From Opisthorchis felineus (taxonomy: Eukaryota > Platyhelminthes > Trematoda > Opisthorchiida > Opisthorchiidae): 64,000 nt of DNA. The position numbers were made by a program, and so were the translations under genes. Location: positions 548,957 through 612,956 of the forward strand of contig SJOL01006391.1 of NCBI GenBank assembly GCA_004794785.1. The letters are read 5' to 3'. The notes under the pieces are model-generated. The model made no database searches and had not been told where the DNA came from. It saw nothing but the letters and a program-made list of their open reading frames with translations. Below, one piece after another: positions 51,213 to 61,957 of this stretch (the stretch's first letter is position 1; each line of letters begins with the position of its first letter).

Positions 51213-53222
51213 TTCCCAGTGTGGAATTTACACCAGAGAGGCAACTGCGGTCAGCTGAGTTGATGACCTAAATCAGAAACGGAACTCAAAGTCAGCTGAC
51301 TGATGTTGGGTGTACGGAGTCATTTCACGAAATCAAAAGTCTGAGTTTACATTACAAAGCGAACAAGAAGGGCATTCAACAACTGAGGAACGAAGTTAAC
51401 TCACGGGGAACGCGGGGAACAACCCGGAATCACAGTAGCTATGACGCCCGCGCAGCTGATTTCGGCGTTTTTCAAGGTCAGGCAAACCGTAGGCTAAGCA
51501 ACATAACAAAATACAAAGCGGGGTGTGTGTATCATCGCTGCAGCCATTTGTTATGAGAAACTAAGACTGCTAACACTCCTAGGGACCATATAGAGTTCTT
51601 AGGTATTGACAGACTACGTCTGAGTGCTGGAACTTGGAAGAGTCAAGTTGACAGAGGATCAAGATCAGATGGGCGAGTCAAGCAAACGGCGACCTCCATC
51701 TTCATTTATTCTAGGATTTTCTGGGCCCTACAGTTGATCGGACGCAATACAACAGAAAACAGAGTATGATAAGACAATGTGAGCACACGTTTCCTGGGGG
51801 AAATTGCAATAATCACACACTCGATCCAGAGCCTACACTTCGCGGGCAACCTGAACTACTGGGGCTCCAGCGCCACTGAAACCCGATCTCTAGAGGCTCA
51901 CTCCCACTCTGAAACCATAGTTTGAACCGAAAAACATTTACATAGAACTTCAGCATCTGAAGGTAATCATTCAGTACCTTACAAGCCCTCCGGAGGGTCG
52001 TAATTCTGCAGAACTTCGTTTAAGCGTACTCAGGGTTGGCTTTGGGTGCGGAATTCATATTTTAATGGCTGTTATAGCTCAGCATTTTCGCCATTGAGGA
52101 CGTTGGAAAACATTGTGGAGCGGTTTGTTTCTTCACAAGTTTGATCATTCATTGGGTTTGGAAGTGTTTTGTAAGTTTACATGAAGAATGATGGTGTTTT
52201 TCGTCCGCGCCAACTCGAAATGGAGCAGCAATTGGCGACGTATGCAAAAAATTCTTCCCTATTTTGCAGCAAACGTTCCGCCGCACAAACCCGAGGACTT
52301 CGTCGCAGATAGAAAACTTTTCTCTGATAATCTTCACACCCTGTATCAGGTACAAGGCAATGTTTTATCTTCACCCGTATATTTAGAGTTAGTGGGTTCG
52401 CGGGCAGCATGAACAGTACGTCGGAGATTCGGCACGTGTTCAGCCGGTTGGGACGGTTTTACGGATCATGTGACACGCTTGTTCGGGAAATGGCAGAGAT
52501 CAGGTGAACTACGGGCAAGCCACCAAACTGGCTATGGCGGTTGTGGTGCCGTCATCGCGACGTCATACTTGGGTCCGTGGAGAGCTCTGTGCGCGAACAT
52601 CCAGGGTGAGTCAGTTAGGCTGTCAGGGTATTTAAGAATGACTTGAGTGTCGTGAAAAATTAAGACCAGCATGGACCATGGATATTCTTGGGTGAAAGGT
52701 GGTTCATTTCTGCCATTCAAACGACACAATAAGACTGCCGTATGTAGGTTGGTGACTCAAAATTGGAAAAGGCTTCAAGAGGGTCTGCTAAAAAGTATCG
52801 GAGTTCAAGCTAGACTGCGGCGCGAAATAGCAAGCAGCCAAGAGTGGTTATGAATTGTAACTACTGTAGTGGGGTGACACTGCCCAATTTCAAAAAAGAT
52901 AATGGACATTGAATTGGGGAATGGCCGAATGCGGTCGATGCGGAAGGGTGTGGTCATATGTGAATATGAGGGACGTGCATTAGCTAATTGGTGCATCAGT
53001 AAAATCATAGCTAGTTTTGTGGTTGTCCATGAAGCTGGGCATGCGTGTGAGTAGATGGCCCCCAAAACCGTTGTTGAAGGGGACGTGACTTCGTAGTTAG
53101 CTTGTGTAAATGGTTTGTTTTGCTGCCAAGCATTTAGTTAGGCAGGAACACTATTTATTGGAGGTTGCTAAGGCTACAAACGAAGACAAGTTACCAGGCA
53201 GAGGACAGGAGCTTACTAACTG
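51213..53222. other. Upstream region of UBE2H; possible divergent coding piece
   Basis: The UBE2H 5' UTR must begin here. A pyrimidine-rich acceptor-like string (gtttctgatttag, minus strand) lies about 60 bp before the ATG, so a 5' UTR intron or trans-splice site is possible but unproven. On the plus strand 52240-52351 reads QKILPYFAANVPPHKPEDFV then ADRKLFSDNLHTLYQ and ends at a CAG/gtacaa donor. This is coding-like, but a frame change near an A6 run separates it from an upstream frame starting at about 52181 (MKNDGVFRPRQLEMEQQLATYAK). The protein is unrecognised. Confidence 0.3.
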
Positions 53223-53475
53223 GTGTCATTGATGGCTTTCTTATATTACGTGCCGCTCGAAGAGGTGCTAGCTGACCATGTAGGAGCAGCGGAACTGAGG
53301 CGTCTTCAGGTGTTCGACAATCGTTTCCTCAGGAACATGTTCCGTGTGGGTTGGTTTCGGGAAATCCGCAACAAGGCAGTCAGAAAGCGAGTTTTTTGGC
53401 CGTGCAACGGAGAATTTCATTGAATGTGTTCAGCATCAGAAGTTGCTGTGGTTTGGCCATGCGTTGCTGTCGACG
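53223..53475 (+). pseudogene. RTE-like LINE C-terminal fragment 1
   Basis: The plus strand reads LRRLQVFDNRFLRNMFRVGW, then REIRNKAVRKRVF, and after a frameshift GRATENFIECVQHQKLLWFG and HALL. This is the familiar post-reverse-transcriptase zone of RTE-type elements of flatworms (RRL-VFD-R-LR----W; RI-N--VR-RV-; H-L-WLGH-LRM). It is truncated on both sides and followed directly by fragment 2. Confidence 0.8.
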
Positions 53476-53489
53476 ATGATGTATTTAAG

Positions 53490-54128
53490 TAAATTATTTG
53501 AAGTTGTGGAGAATCTTACATACTTCGGTAGTTGTATTAGCTCTGAAGGAAGCGGGTTTCATTAAGTCGGTGCAAGAAACTCGAAGGCCATTATCATCTT
53601 CGCTAAGTTGCGTCAATTGTGGAGCCAAAATCATATCACCGGGTCTCAGGGTTCGCGTGTACGAGGGCACATTGGGGGCTATATTGTTGTATGGTTGAGA
53701 AACATGGCCGTTGCTGACAGATGATGTTGGGCGCCTTAAGGTTTTTTACCACTGATCCCTCGGAAGCATTGCCGGATTGGGATGGCGTCAACGGATTGGC
53801 AACGAAGTGGTTAGATAATTGTATTTGGTAGTGCAGCAGGTGCATTAATCGTAAAAAACATCCAGCATCTTCGACTACGATTGCTCGGTCATGTTCTACG
53901 AATGCCGACTAGTGGTCTTGAGCGACGAGTGATGTTTTCGGTGTCTCTTTCAGAATGACGCTAACGGTATGGTGGACAACGCATGACTTGGCAGAAGAGT
54001 GTGAAAAAGAGCACGAAGAGTTTGAGTTTCTCCGGTGTCCTACGCCTTCCAGGATGGGGTCCCTCTGACCCAGCCTGCGTTTGGTTGAAGGGTAGTTATT
54101 ATGGTTATTATGATGACCGGCAGTGCTT
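53490..54128 (+). pseudogene. RTE-like LINE 3' end, fragment 2, with microsatellite tail
   Basis: With several frameshifts and stops it reads FEVVENLTYFGSCISSEGS, then IIFAKLRQLWSQNHITGSQG, an ILLYG-ETWPL motif (about 53685), and a final MTWQKSVKKSTKSLSFSG with RLPGWGPSDPACVWLKG (about 53981-54090). The order matches the last 200-300 residues of RTE-type polymerases. The 3' tail ttattatggttattatgatgacc resembles the short repeats that end such elements. It starts further upstream in the element than fragment 1, so the two are separate copies in tandem. Confidence 0.8.
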
Positions 54129-56429
54129 TGCCTGATGTTCCGTCAATGTAGTTGGGCTTCTTGACTTATTCCAACTAAGAAACATGATTAATCCTAATGG
54201 GAAAGATATAGTTGTTTTGGTACCTCACATGTGGATATCTCATTACGCCGCACTATCTACCGACTAGTTGTACAAATCTGGGAATGTGGATCATCCTCAG
54301 AGATGGCGCTCGCATCACCAATGCGCAATGCATCAAGTTGTCTTCCACTGTTATACTGAATGTAAGGCAAACTTCCTAAAAACTGTGTTGTACCGAAGTT
54401 CACTGAAAAAAATCCACCTCATTTATTAAGTCTGAGGAGTACGAATCATGCCAACACTATTCACTCACTTACCTGGGTGGAATTTGCATTTCATATCACG
54501 TAGATATGATATCACTTTTACCGAACACCGCGGAACGCTAACAGATGCTAAAGTTTGATTTTGTGCTTTATTTCGCGAACTGGTAACAAGATGCGAATCG
54601 GTGATGGTTGGTGATCTTGAAATTTTGCTCACTTAAGCAAAATGTTTTGAGCAACATATCACTGCAACGTGCAAACGGATTGGACTAACTTCCCGTAAAA
54701 TTCGCGACTTCAAATAGCCCATAGTGTCAGCGAAAACATTTTCGGTTTGCTGCTAGTGGGAAGCCCACCGAGGTTCATGTTGTTGTCGATGCCTTAAAGC
54801 AACGGTCATTGGACTGGCACCTTCGGAATGACAGAAAGTTGGTCTATACCTTTTGAAGCAGACTGGGCAAGCGGCGTTGTCATTCACGATGAGAATGGAC
54901 CAGAAGTTATTACGGAACTAGTTACCAAAATGTTTTCTGATTTCTGGATATATTCGTTCATTCCTTCCCCATCCCGTCACGAAAATGCGTCCAAAAAGCG
55001 TTCGTTTTTCGTCGGATGATTTGGCACACTTTCAACCTCATTCCCTTCATGGACTTTCATTCACTATGTAAAGCTCCATTCGTACCAATTCGGGCATACG
55101 CTAACCAGTTGCAATCTCGCGCCGAATCTGACAGCCTATTGAGGGTCCGGACGACCAGTTGAATACCACCAGTAATCCCATGCCCGATGCCAGCACAATG
55201 GCTGGTCATTTCTTCAGGTTTCGCGTGAGCTACAACGCGATGCCTGCAAAAGCCATGACAATAAACCGGCCACTCGGTGTTAAAGTTTCAGAAGCTATAA
55301 GGAGACCCCACTGCAAAAATCCATGAGAGAGGTCCTGGTGAAAGTCAGTTGCAAAATATTAACAGCTTCCTTACTGGCCACTGAAGATTTTTTGAGAACG
55401 CAACGCCCATGCATCACTCAGCTGTAAATTATCCTGTTGTATAAGAGTAATTGGGATGGACCGCTAAACCCCCGGAAACACCGAATGGCGAAGTGCATTT
55501 GGGTGGGCTGACAGCAGTTGCGAAACAGCGATTACGGAAAATCTTGAGCACGTGCACAATTCGACCTAGTCAACAAAGCAGATATTTAATCCCCGGGTTC
55601 CGTTGCTCGGGCTACTTATCACCATGTAAAACATGAGATGACGATGTGAAGACGTAGACTGGCCGATGAACGGGTCGTAGGGATTTGGGTGCCTTCAAGG
55701 AAGCAAAGTAATTTGTGTGCTGCAAGCTTGTCCGTGTTGCCAAAAGTTAAATGTGGTAAACGACAGCTTTTATGAGACCGACTGCCTTCAACAACCGAAA
55801 GTGCGACTCGGAAGCCTGACAACTGTGCATGAGCTTGTAGTTCTTGTTGTACGAGTTTTAAAAAATAATATTAGAGGCAACGATAAAAACGGTATGATAT
55901 AAGAAATATTGCTTTGAAAAACCGATATACAATGGTCGGCATGAATTACTCGCACTTGAAGGAAATCTGGCTTACCCCAGACGTCTCTGACGAGAAGACC
56001 TCGATAAGTGGCTAGTTCGTTTTTTCGAGCTCATATGAAAATAGGGAGGGGATCGCTCTGCGATTATATGAGGCTCCGTTCGCCCCGAATGTCCCCTCCA
56101 ACACCAAATCTGCGCCTTTTTGTCACGCACCACGGATTCAAATTCCACTGCGCGGGGCCAATTCTCTTCCGTCCTGCTACTCGGCCAAGAGCCAGGAACC
56201 TCAAACGTGGATTCAAAGCTTATGCCACGCAGGCTTCTCAAGAATGTATACTTTCCTTGACCGCCCTAAAATGGGACCAGCTTCAGTGGAGGAGACGTAC
56301 GGGGACAGTAGCCAGAACATTCACGAGGCTCACGCGGTGTTCGCTCCAAACGAACAAGCGCTCAGTCGAATGGACCAAAACCCACACAAAAGGGTTAAGC
56401 GTCTTTCGGAAATGAGACCCTAACCGTTC
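54129..56429. other. No recognisable gene
   Basis: Short frames without known domains. The GC-richer part 56000-56300 can be read on the minus strand as VPGSWPSSRTEENWPRAVEF..., which looks like repeat-derived sequence, but no family is named. Confidence 0.4.
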
Positions 56430-58046
56430 TTCAGAATGATACCTACAGGGGATACAGAAGATTGGCTGGAATTTCGTAAGATGCAAAACCGTTGCAAAGC
56501 AAATGCCCGCTAATCGAACATACAAAAACAAGCCACAATAGCAGACCCCGCCTGGGAAAACTAAAATGCATTGTCCGAGTACATGAGACAGCCGAGGAAA
56601 CACACCAACTGCCTTTTCGTCCGAGGAAACGAATAAGTAACCCACGAGTGACGAAATAGTGGAATCTGAAGCCTACAGAGAACACCATGCAGGCCTGAAT
56701 TCTCCCTCAGCGACCGCATCCCATCCAATTTTTGTAAAACATAATTAGGAATAGCCCCACAACCCAGCTCCTTACTTGGTCTTCTCGGGGGAGTTTGTTC
56801 GTCAACTCTTACACAGGGTAGCACATTGGGACAGAAGTCCATCCAAGGATCCCAAAGAAAACATCGTTTACATGGGCAAAGCACTTCTACCTGATGGTTT
56901 ATCAGTCACTCGGCGAATGCAATCTTCCCTTTTCCTGGAAGGAAACGATTGTCACATTAATCTACAGATCCAGTGACCACTTATTTCCTGGCAGTTACAG
57001 GCCCTATTGGCCCCACTAGCAAAGCTTGCAAGGTGATGGAATGCATTCTGAAACGGGTCGTCTAGTATCACCTCACCACCTAGACCTCGATATTCCCAGC
57101 ACAACACGGATTACCCTCAAACTGTTCTTGCGCGACGAACATGAGTGCACCTATGGTCAACTCAACACAGGCCAAAAAAGAAGTACTCATATCGGGTGCC
57201 ATACTTTTCCACTTCTCAGGAGCAGTCAATCGAATCTCACATGTCCCCCTGCTCCAAGAACTAGAATCTTATCAGATTCAGGGAAAAACACTACGCTTGA
57301 TTAAGATTTTCCTGCAAGATAGAGAATTCTGAGTGAAAGTAGGCTCAACCTACTCATCTTTTGTGTCGGTCTCCATAAGAGTTCTTCTGGGCTCCGTTTA
57401 CGGATCAACCCTGTTTCTCATCTATGCCAATGACTTTCCAGATGACTTTAAATTTCTTGTCTACTAGCGCACAACCTGAAATCCGGGAGTCCCGAGGCAA
57501 GCACCCTCAAGTTGATGTTGACGCTGCAGAGCAGTGGCCACTGAACTGGCACTTTTCTCTGGATGACAAAAGGTGCGTCCTTTTGTCGTTCGGAGGAGAC
57601 ACTGCGAATGCCTCTACCACTGAAGGCCGGCTACAAAGACATTCGTCTCTCTACGAATTCTTTAGCCCACCTTCCTCCGTATTACTCGCACGGACTTTCA
57701 GACACTGTATGTAGCCTAAGTCAGACCGATTCGTGAATAATCACACCAGGTTGTCTGCCCAGGACACAAGAAGGAAGTAACACTCTTTGATCATTTCCAA
57801 CGAGTTCCTGTGAAGTTGGTCGCTGGCCTCAAATCCTTAGGTTACAAGCTTGAGCCATTTCCCCCAGAGCATCATCACATTTGAGAAGACCTGATACTCA
57901 ATTATGCTTTGTTTGAACAAGGTTCGGTCGACAAGATTTTCGCCGCTGGCCCAACTAATGGACGTCGAGGACATGGGAAGTACATTATCAAGTGCAGAGA
58001 GGACACTGTTTTGACCAATATTTCTTGTAATTTCGGTACTTGGTGT
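56430..58046 (+). pseudogene. Decayed CR1/jockey-type LINE reverse transcriptase
   Basis: The plus strand, with many frameshifts, follows the order of a CR1/jockey polymerase. It shows PIGPTSKACKVMECILKRVV at 57003-57062 and PAQHGLPSNCSCATN at about 57095-57140. LLQELESYQIQGKTLRLIKI and FLQDREF follow at 57256-57330, then VKVGSTYSS and a degraded SGVPQGSVLGP-like stretch. LIYANDFPDD lies near 57420. KRCVLLSFGGDTA follows at 57568, and finally LVAGLKSLGYKLEPF, DLILNYALFEQGSVDKIFAA and RRGHGKYII (57825-57990). It is inactive, and is cut at 58047 by an LTR fragment. Confidence 0.85.
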
Positions 58047-58260
58047 TGATTCTTTTCTTCTATTCTCATTGTGTACAACGAGTTTTCCCTTCATGTTGTT
58101 TTTGTTCTTCGCCTATAACCCCCTTCTTGTTTTGACCTGAGCGTAGATGGTTCATTGACATTGTCTTCGCACGTCTAGCTTAAATCGATAGCTTGGCTTG
58201 CACCATCTTGTGGCGATTGTCTTGAGTTAGCCTGAAAATTTAGTAGGCGAAATATCCCCA
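58047..58260 (+). repeat. Truncated BEL-type LTR, opposite orientation to the BEL element
   Basis: Starts tgttgattcttttcttctattctcattgtgtacaacgag, matching the minus-strand start of both LTRs of the neighbouring element (tgttgattcttttcctctatccttattttgtacaac). Similarity continues for about 200 bp (cacctata, cttgt, gtcgcacgt, gcttcgctatcttgt zones), then fades. It lies directly after the LINE coding remnant. Confidence 0.65.
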
Positions 58261-58906
58261 CCCACCGCTTTCCACAGGATCACATTAGGAGCACACAATA
58301 TTGCGGAATGCCTTTACCTGATGTGGCGGCGCACACCAAAGCTCTGTCGTCGTTTAGCCATAGTGCTCTAAACATCCCCATTCTATTCCCATAGTCCCAA
58401 TGGCAGGTACTGTTTCATTTCGCTCATCCACTAACTGCCTTTTCCAGCTCCCGTTTGTAGTTCGTTTATTCGAAATGACCGAGCTTTTTTGGCCTGGCTT
58501 CCCCCTTGACCAGATAAAATATCCGGTAGCTAAGGTTCATTGTTAATGCACAAGCCGCATTTATGACTGCTTGGTGGCTTGCCACCTTTCAGACCTGGCG
58601 GCATGCATCAGGGGCAAAAACTTCATGTGGCAGTCAGGTATGTCCTGCAGGGAGGGTCGCCCTGCTGCCTTGCACCATGGTGCGATAGTATAGCCACCAA
58701 CCCTCCAGTGATACGGATACTTCGCACGTCGCCATTGATTTTGTGACTGGCTTTTATTTCGGGAAATATATAAGGTACTGTTTTTGTCTGTTTGTGGCTC
58801 CCGGCTTGGACCGGTCCCGGTAGTGTCATTTATCTGGCAACGCTATGAACCACAGATGATGGAAGACTGGCCTTTCGCCTGGTAAAAATACATTCGATAG
58901 ACTGAA
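58261..58906. other. No recognisable gene
   Basis: Sequence between the stray LTR fragment and the BEL element. It may include the lost 3' end of the LINE, but nothing can be aligned with confidence. Confidence 0.4.
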
Positions 58907-58911
58907 GATAC
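58907..58911 (+). repeat. Target site duplication GATAC (left)
   Basis: GATAC sits directly outside the left LTR. The same five bases sit directly outside the right LTR at 63448-63452. A 5-bp duplication is typical of BEL/Pao integration. Confidence 0.85.
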
Positions 58912-59312
58912 TATAGGTTGTTTCCAGCAATCTGTTGGACCACTTTGAGTTACGCGCATAACCCCAAAAGCCAAATCGTTTAAATAGAGGTTTATCTGCA
59001 AATGCGGTACTATAAATACAATAATAAAATAATAAGACTGTACAAACCTCAAATCGTGGAAAGACTCCGGCTTCTATATACCGGCTTAAGAACTGCTAAT
59101 TCATAACGAATCCTAAATTCACATCTGCTCAAAGCCACGTGTTTACAAGATAGCGAAGCCACGTGTCGGCTTAAACAACACGTGCGACGACAAGGTCAAG
59201 GAACGGTTTACGTTCAAGTGAAAGACAAGAATTTTGGTATAGGTGCAAAGCCGAAATAACAAAAACGGGTAAGGTTGTTGTACAAAATAAGGATAGAGGA
59301 AAAGAATCAACA
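58912..59312 (-). repeat. 3' LTR of the BEL element
   Basis: Minus strand begins TGTTGATTC and ends AACCTATA, 401 bp. Aligns along its length with 63114-63447. It has an extra AT-rich piece (about 59005-59045, ataaatacaataataaaataataag) absent from the other LTR. A G-rich purine tract (ggggggcgg) precedes it on the minus strand. Confidence 0.85.
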
Positions 59313-59552
59313 CCGCCCCCCAAAGCCAACATGACTTTCCCTGATCTACCAACTCAATCCACCGCACGTAAGAACGAGATCAAAGAGGATGGTACAATTG
59401 CTCTAACCACAAACGCTTCCGTCAATCCGGAGCATGCGCCTAGGGTGGGCGAGCAACCACCTGTCTTCTACCCTTCCAGCAGGCAGTTGCAACGTTTATC
59501 ACGCCCAACCTTACCCGAGACAGTCTTTACTAACACTTACCGAATGTGGCCA

Positions 59553-60354
59553 TCACTTCGGGGCTTGGCCTCCACTATGATGCCTTAAGCTGCTATCGTG
59601 ACCTCCACAATTGGGGCAACCACGTCCTCTGCCACTGGAGCCTCTGCCTCCTTGAGGAGAAAAGTTCCGTGCCTCCTTGCAGTTTGAGCCAAAATCTCTT
59701 GTGTCCCGACTTCCAAGCTGGTTTTCTGCATGGAACTGAGTTACACCTTTTTTGTGAACCCCCACCAGTATCTCCTCATCGCTGGCATCTTCTATCCCCT
59801 CTTCCGACCCAACTCTTATCTATCTCAGCTTCACCTTCATTATCTTCACTGGCAGATCCTTCCTCCTTTACAGCATCCTCAGCTTTCCACGGTACTTGGT
59901 CGTCACACTCTGGCTGGTTACCGTTACTTTCATTTTGTGATGCAGTAGATGCAATGGCTGAATTTGATTTTGAGGAGAACCCCAGGAAGTTGGCGTTAAA
60001 GTACTGATTGTGACGCCGTTTGTCCAGAAGAATGTATGAGGCTGGTTGGCAACCTCAAGGACACCTTGAAAGTAACATTCCCTTGGCCACAAATTTGGGA
60101 GCGCCTAGTATAACGGATGCTTCGCTAGTCTCTGGCGCAAGAAGAGCGAGGTCATCAGATGACTCATCCAGTAAGAATTCCACAGTCTTATCATCAACAG
60201 ACAGTGCTTCCTCGCCGGGTAGTAAATGATTCGTATTAATCTTAGCGGATACCGTTGTCACCGCTAGATGTTTCAGCTGTTCCACAAGAGATGAATGCTC
60301 ATCCAATATCGTCTTCAACTGTGGGAGAATCCGAGGCAGATTTGGTGTCAACAT
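59553..60354 (-). other. Coding-like acidic sequence inside the BEL element, unrecognised
   Basis: The minus strand shows three successive frames that together look like one broken protein. Frame 1 (60055-60354) contains LPQLKTILDEHSSLVEQLKH and DKTVEFLLDESSDDLALLAP. Frame 2 (about 59775-60050) contains KRRHNQYFNANFLGFSSKSN and KEEGSASEDNEGEAEIDKS. Frame 3 (59553-59798) contains EDASDEEILVGVHKKG, GGRGSSGRGRG and CPNCGGH. Acidic sequence followed by an RG-rich end is not part of a normal BEL polyprotein. Possible explanations are a captured host sequence, a foreign insertion or an unusual accessory region. No family was recognised. Confidence 0.4.
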
Positions 60355-60543
60355 AGGTTTGTGGGGTCCTGCGTGGTTAGGTGCGGTTGACTTCTTGGCA
60401 TCAAAGTAAACATGCAGTTCAGTGTGATGTACATCAGACTCAATAGGCGTTATGCATAGAGGTGTTTAAAACACACAAACTCTTTGCGTATTGCACTCCC
60501 AACAGTCCCACAAGCCTTCCGTGGCTGCATCAATCCGTTTGTT

Positions 60544-61293
60544 CTAGCCACATTTCTCCTCACACGGTTGAAATAATCGTTTTTGTTGAAATAGAAGCGG
60601 GCCAACGAATCCGAGGGGGTCAGTAAATGAAGCGATGTAAGAAAGTATGCCACTTTTAGTCGCTATGCTTGCTGGCAAATCGACCTTTTGTCGGAAGAAT
60701 TCGCTTTTGATGAACCAGCACAGACACAATGTCTTGTGCAAATTCGAATCTGAAGTGTCGAAGTCAACTAGCTCGGATGCTTGCTCTCTAATAGGGATGA
60801 CATTCAAGGCTTCTGGACTGTTGCTTACCCACTTACGCAAACGAGGTCCGCCCAGACTCAACGTCGAACCGGGTTCACAAACTGGTTCATTGGCTATAAA
60901 GACAGGTTCTGCTGATAAAAGACAATCATCTATGTAAAGGTTTTCCTCTACTGCAGAAACTGTCCTTTCTTCTGAAACATTTCTGTTGTCATTAGCAACC
61001 CCACGCGGAGCAAAAGCAGCGCATAACGGGGGAGGAGTGGTTCCATCTGGGCTCGCGTTAAGATGATAGGCGCCCGCGGTTCCAGCAAGCAGAGCTGGTC
61101 CGAAAATTGCCCATCCCAAGGCCGTTGGATATGCGTAGGGATGTTTCAGAGATCTCAGACGTTGCTTGATAACCCGGTGGGCCTCTGGGACATTTGTTCT
61201 TGTCAAAATTGGGACCTCATTTCCAAGAATTCGTGCGGGCTGAACATCCGCATGGTGCGTCCATTTGCTCAGCAACAAATCATCCGGAATCAA
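60544..61293 (-). pseudogene. BEL/Pao reverse transcriptase with core deleted
   Basis: A continuous 249-codon frame. It starts with the protease/RT linker typical of BEL elements (DLLLSKWTHHADVQPARILG, then LRSLKHPYAYPTALGWAIFG and PALLAG). It jumps to the active-site region EENLYIDDCLLSAEP (the Y-x-DD box) and continues through LRKWVSNSPEAL, IPIREQA and SGILSYIASFTDPLGFVGPL to RLFQ. The long stretch expected between linker and YIDD box (fingers and first half of the palm) is missing, without loss of frame. Downstream RNase H and integrase are not found. It cannot be a working polymerase. Confidence 0.85.
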
Positions 61294-61296
61294 AGC

Positions 61297-61713
61297 CTAG
61301 GCGATGGGAAGTGACCCGATAGTGTAGGCACAGTAGACGTCAACAGCATACCCGTCATGTAATGACTGTATGGTAAAGCTGACTGTCATGGCATCCTTGA
61401 TGTCGGGGTAATTTACCGATGATACTTCTACGCGGGTCGCTCCCCCTTCTATCCCAAGTTGCTTTGCCACGTCTGCCGTTAGTAGGGTAGTACCAGAACC
61501 GTTATCCAACAGAGCATGAGTTGCTGCAGTCCCTTTTGGAATAATCAGCAAAACTGCTTCAAACCCAAGGCAGCTCCGGGGTCCCCCAACTACCGTTGAG
61601 TTCACGTTGGCACCTTTCTTAGCCCTATTCACCATCCGCTGTATCGTGAAGCAGACGGTGATGTCGTTGGTTGCAATTCGAGACGTCGCAACGTGTAGGG
61701 AAGCGACAGTCAA
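61297..61713 (-). CDS. BEL/Pao aspartic protease region
   Basis: The minus frame contains ATHALLDNGSGTTLLTADVA and KQLGIEGG, the retroviral-type protease signature (D-x-G-S/T, then LL----A--LGI) in its BEL form (DUF1758-like). Asn replaces the usual Ser/Thr in the D-[ST]-G triad (DNGS). The upstream part, about 61640-61780 with frameshifts, keeps gag zinc-knuckle remnants (DCRFPTRCD, CNQRHHRLLHD). The stop at 61297 separates it from the RT frame beginning at 61293. Confidence 0.8.
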   Translation of the reverse strand: MTVASLHVATSRIATNDITVCFTIQRMVNRAKKGANVNSTVVGGPRSCLGFEAVLLIIPKGTAATHALLDNGSGTTLLTADVAKQLGIEGGATRVEVSSVNYPDIKDAMTVSFTIQSLHDGYAVDVYCAYTIGSLPIA

Positions 61714-61957
61714 ATGATCTACGGTTAGGCTCTAGGCAATTGAAGCATAATTTGAGGCCTTTCACTCTACTCAGCTAATTGACTTGAGGTCGGGTGCCAA
61801 ACACTTCACATTCTGAAATGCTATGGGTCTGAGAACGGTGAGGACAAGCCCTACTCGCTTTTGTAGCTACGACGTTGACGCGGGCTTTTCTAGGTGGGTG
61901 TTCTAAGCCTATTTTGTCTACCTGATTAACATATCTTCTTGAGCTGGCGATAACACC
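61714..61957 (-). pseudogene. Frameshifted link between gag and protease
   Basis: The minus strand is broken by stops, and pieces resemble the Cys/His-rich end of BEL gag. The frame cannot be followed without shifts, so the gag-pol polyprotein is interrupted here. Confidence 0.6.

Noticed and set aside
55972..56415. Long overlapping frames on both strands in a GC-rich stretch
   Set aside because: Mutually antisense, low-information reading. More likely repeat-derived than a gene.
59331..60007. Plus-strand frames inside the BEL element, as a possible nested host gene
   Set aside because: The minus strand of the same stretch has the more protein-like acidic/RG composition in the element's own sense. 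Only its frameshifts speak against it.
59553..60092. Assignment of the acidic/RG-rich BEL insert to an LSM14-like RNA-binding protein
   Set aside because: Only general composition is similar. None of the diagnostic LSm, FDF or TFG motifs could be lined up.
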